This document shows positions 5,188-7,042 of a stretch of DNA of 7,042 nucleotides, in pieces. The notes below the pieces were generated by a model. That model had not been told where the DNA came from. It searched no databases and saw only the letters and a list, made by a program, of their open reading frames with translations. Position 1 is the first letter of the stretch. Every line of letters begins with the position of its first letter. The stretch is from contig DAOTTW010000067.1 of assembly GCA_034437615.1 (NCBI GenBank), forward strand, positions 1 to 7,042. The letters run 5' to 3'. The position numbers and the translations under genes are program-made. The stretch is from DAOTTW01 sp034437615. GTDB lineage: Bacteria > Chloroflexota > Anaerolineae > Aggregatilineales > Phototrophicaceae.

Positions 5188-7042
5188 TTATTGTGCTGCG
5201 TCTGCGGTGGCTTCTGGCATTTCATCGCGTTTGGGGCGGCGCTTCATATCGTGCAAATCGGCCCCGGCTGGCACCATCGGGTAGACCATCTCTTCCTTCT
5301 CGACCACGTATTCAATCAGCGTCGGCCCATCGTGGCTGCGTGCAAATTCAACCGATGCCTGTATTTGATCGCGGCTGGTGACGCGCATCGCTGGAATGCC
5401 GTAAGCCTCGGCCAGCTTGCAGAAATCCGGGTTAAACATGGGCGTCGCCTGGTAGCGCTTATCGAAGAACAGTTCTTGCCATTGGCGCACCATACCGAGG
5501 AAGCTATTGTTGATGATGGCGATATTGACGTTGGCGTTTTCCTGCTTGGCCGTTGCCAATTCACACAGCGTCATCTGAAAGCCGCCGTCGCCCACAACCG
5601 CCCACACTTCTTCATCTGGTTTGGCGAACTTCGCGCCGATGGCCGCCGGGAAGCCGAAGCCCATTGTGCCCAGGCCGCCGCTCGTGAGCATGGTTGCGGG
5701 GCGCTGATGCGGGTAATACTGCGCTTCGAGCATCTGGTGCTGGCCCACATCGCTGACGGTGATGGCGTCGCCCTCCGTGTATTTCCACAGGTCGTTAATG
5801 ACCTGTGCGCTTAGCAGCTTGTCGCTTGTCTCATGGTGCAAGATGTCGCGTTCGTCGCTGTCTTCCAGCCAATCGCGGATGCGGCCCAGCCATTCAGCGT
5901 GTGATTTTGCCTTCAGGCCGGGCAGCAGTTGCATCAGTACGGTCTTGAGGTCGCCCGCGATGCCGACATCCACGCGCACATTCTTGTTCAGTTCGGAGGG
6001 GTCGATGTCTACGTGGATTTTGCGGGCGTTGGGCGCATAGGTCTTCAGGTTGCCCGTCACGCGGTCATCGAAGCGCATCCCCAGCGCAATCAGCAGGTCG
6101 GCCTCTTGGATGGCGTAATTGCAAGCGGCTTCACCGTGCATCCCCATCATGCCGACCACGAGTGGGTGGCTTTCCGGCACGACGCCCTTACCGAGCAGCG
6201 TCTTGGCCACTGGAATTTGTGCGCGTTCGACCAGTTCCAGCACTTCGTTATGCGCCCTTGATAGCGCGATGCCGTGCCCTGCCAGGATAATCGGGCGTTC
6301 GGCTTCTTCGATCAGCCTCAGTGCGTCGGCAATCTGTTCATCGCTGGCACGCAGCGCTGGATTGTAACCGGGCAGCTTGATCGGCTCTTCGGGATACACG
6401 AACTCTGTAACGGCCTTCTGCACATCCTTCGGCACGTCGATCAGCACCGGACCAGGGCGACCAGCGCGTGCGATGTAGAACGCCTCTTTAATCGTGTAGG
6501 CCAGTTGCGCGACATCCGTCACCAGATAGTTATGCTTGGTGACGGGCAGCGTCGCGCCTGTCACGTCTGTTTCCTGGAAGGCGTCAGTGCCGATAGAATC
6601 GACAGGTACCTGACCTGTGATGGCGACAACGGGCGATGAATCCATCATCGCGGTGGCCAGCCCAGTAATCAGATTGGTTGCGCCGGGGCCGCTGGGCGAG
6701 TGAGTGCGTCGGGCATCGCTCGAGGTGTATCGTTTGCCGATGCCGAAGTCCATGATGGCCGGCCGGCCGGTGTGAGACTCGATCATGATGTTCGCCGGCT
6801 TGATATCCCGGTGGACCACGCCGGCGCTGTGGATCGCCGCGAGACCTGAGGCGGCGTGAGAGAGGATCTCGAGAGCTCGGTCGAGAGGGAGGAAGAGCTC
6901 CTGCTGCCGGGCTCGCTCCAGCAGTCGTTCGGCCGTCTCGCCCTCGACGTACTCCATGACGAAGAAATCGGCCGAGCCGTAGCGGCCGAAGGAATAGATC
7001 TGGAGCACATTTTCGTGCCGGACCGACGCCATGGCCTTGGCT
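5188..7042 (-). CDS. ilvB: Acetolactate synthase large subunit with its N-terminus replaced in frame by a kinase fragment
   Basis: The enzyme uses thiamine diphosphate to join two pyruvates (or pyruvate and 2-oxobutyrate), the first common step to valine, leucine and isoleucine. Numbering from the Met at 7032, true acetolactate synthase begins near residue 114 (SGPGATNL) and runs to 614. It contains SPVVAITGQVP (133-143), IGTDAFQETD (147-156), the middle domain, and the cofactor motif GDGGF (481-485) to NN (508-509), with FLGMVRQW after it. Family members are about 570-580 residues, so some 80-100 N-terminal residues are missing, including the catalytic glutamate of the RHEQGA-type motif. The replacement (residues 1-113) is a Ser/Thr kinase fragment. 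The frame stays open to the window edge (codons for Ala-Lys-Ala precede the Met), so that Met is probably not the real start. As written the product could not be a normal enzyme. An assembly or recombination joint is likelier than a designed fusion. Confidence 0.85.
   Translation of the reverse strand, partial: AKAMASVRHENVLQIYSFGRYGSADFFVMEYVEGETAERLLERARQQELFLPLDRALEILSHAASGLAAIHSAGVVHRDIKPANIMIESHTGRPAIMDFGIGKRYTSSDARRTHSPSGPGATNLITGLATAMMDSSPVVAITGQVPVDSIGTDAFQETDVTGATLPVTKHNYLVTDVAQLAYTIKEAFYIARAGRPGPVLIDVPKDVQKAVTEFVYPEEPIKLPGYNPALRASDEQIADALRLIEEAERPIILAGHGIALSRAHNEVLELVERAQIPVAKTLLGKGVVPESHPLVVGMMGMHGEAACNYAIQEADLLIALGMRFDDRVTGNLKTYAPNARKIHVDIDPSELNKNVRVDVGIAGDLKTVLMQLLPGLKAKSHAEWLGRIRDWLEDSDERDILHHETSDKLLSAQVINDLWKYTEGDAITVSDVGQHQMLEAQYYPHQRPATMLTSGGLGTMGFGFPAAIGAKFAKPDEEVWAVVGDGGFQMTLCELATAKQENANVNIAIINNSFLGMVRQWQELFFDKRYQATPMFNPDFCKLAEAYGIPAMRVTSRDQIQASVEFARSHDGPTLIEYVVEKEEMVYPMVPAGADLHDMKRRPKRDEMPEATADAAQ
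6694..7042 (-). other. Foreign segment: bacterial Ser/Thr protein kinase domain fragment
   Basis: This part of the frame matches the middle of a PknB-like (Hanks-type) kinase. Numbering from the Met at 7032: SVRHENVLQIYSFG (3-16) is the helix C to strand 4 region, VMEYVEGET (25-33) the hinge, HRDIKPANIM (74-83) the catalytic loop with Asp76, Lys78 and Asn81, and DFG (95-97) the metal-binding motif. The glycine loop and ATP-binding lysine would lie beyond the window edge. The activation segment, APE motif and the rest of the C-lobe are absent, cut off about 16 residues after DFG. Leucines 46, 48, 50, 54, 57 and 64 all use CTC, whereas leucines just after the joint (121, 125, 162, 170, 178, 197) use CTG. 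This suggests DNA of different origin. Such kinases have no usual place in ilvB operons. Confidence 0.8.

Noticed and set aside
4790..5284. 164-residue plus-strand open frame
   Set aside because: Overlaps ilvN and the end of ilvB on the opposite strand; Ser/Arg-rich translation typical of a shadow frame.
5191..5814. 207-residue plus-strand open frame
   Set aside because: Antisense to the well-conserved C-terminal half of acetolactate synthase; no family motif is visible.
5188..7042. A genuine new kinase-acetolactate synthase signalling enzyme
   Set aside because: Both domains are truncated through essential parts and codon usage changes at the joint, so a functional fusion is unlikely without independent evidence.

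Overview
The window carries a block of branched-chain amino acid genes, all transcribed on the minus strand (right to left): ilvB (acetolactate synthase large subunit), ilvN (its regulatory subunit), ilvC (ketol-acid reductoisomerase), leuA (2-isopropylmalate synthase) and leuC (large subunit of isopropylmalate isomerase). Together they cover the start of valine/isoleucine synthesis (IlvBN, then IlvC) and the entry into leucine synthesis (LeuA, LeuC). ilvD, leuD and leuB are not in the window. No plus-strand gene is supported; the long plus-strand frames lie antisense to these genes.

Organism: a bacterium with moderately high GC content. The compact ilvB-ilvN-ilvC-leuA-leuC order and the spacers rich in GC hairpin repeats and C/T-rich multi-hairpin elements remind me of Chloroflexota (Anaerolineae-like). 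This is an inference from style; there is no marker gene to prove it.

Layout from right to left: 7042-6694 encodes the middle of a bacterial Ser/Thr protein kinase, open at the window edge. At about 6693 it runs in frame into acetolactate synthase, which has lost its first ~80-100 residues including the catalytic glutamate. Codon usage changes at this joint, so an assembly chimera is the most likely explanation, with a real recombination second. ilvN follows after 36 bp. A 123-bp spacer with two adjacent hairpins leads to ilvC, and leuA follows after 28 bp. The 321-bp leuA-leuC spacer holds a 170-bp MITE-like element with 12-bp terminal inverted repeats and an 8-9 bp target duplication that includes the leuA stop codon, then another GC-rich paired-hairpin repeat, then three tandem 8-bp units just upstream of leuC. 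leuC runs to the left edge and is complete or nearly so.

The metabolic genes other than ilvB look intact, with catalytic residues in place. The most unusual items are the small non-autonomous insertion at the leuA stop codon and the kinase/acetolactate synthase joint. I see no defence system, CRISPR array, RNA gene or novel enzyme system.
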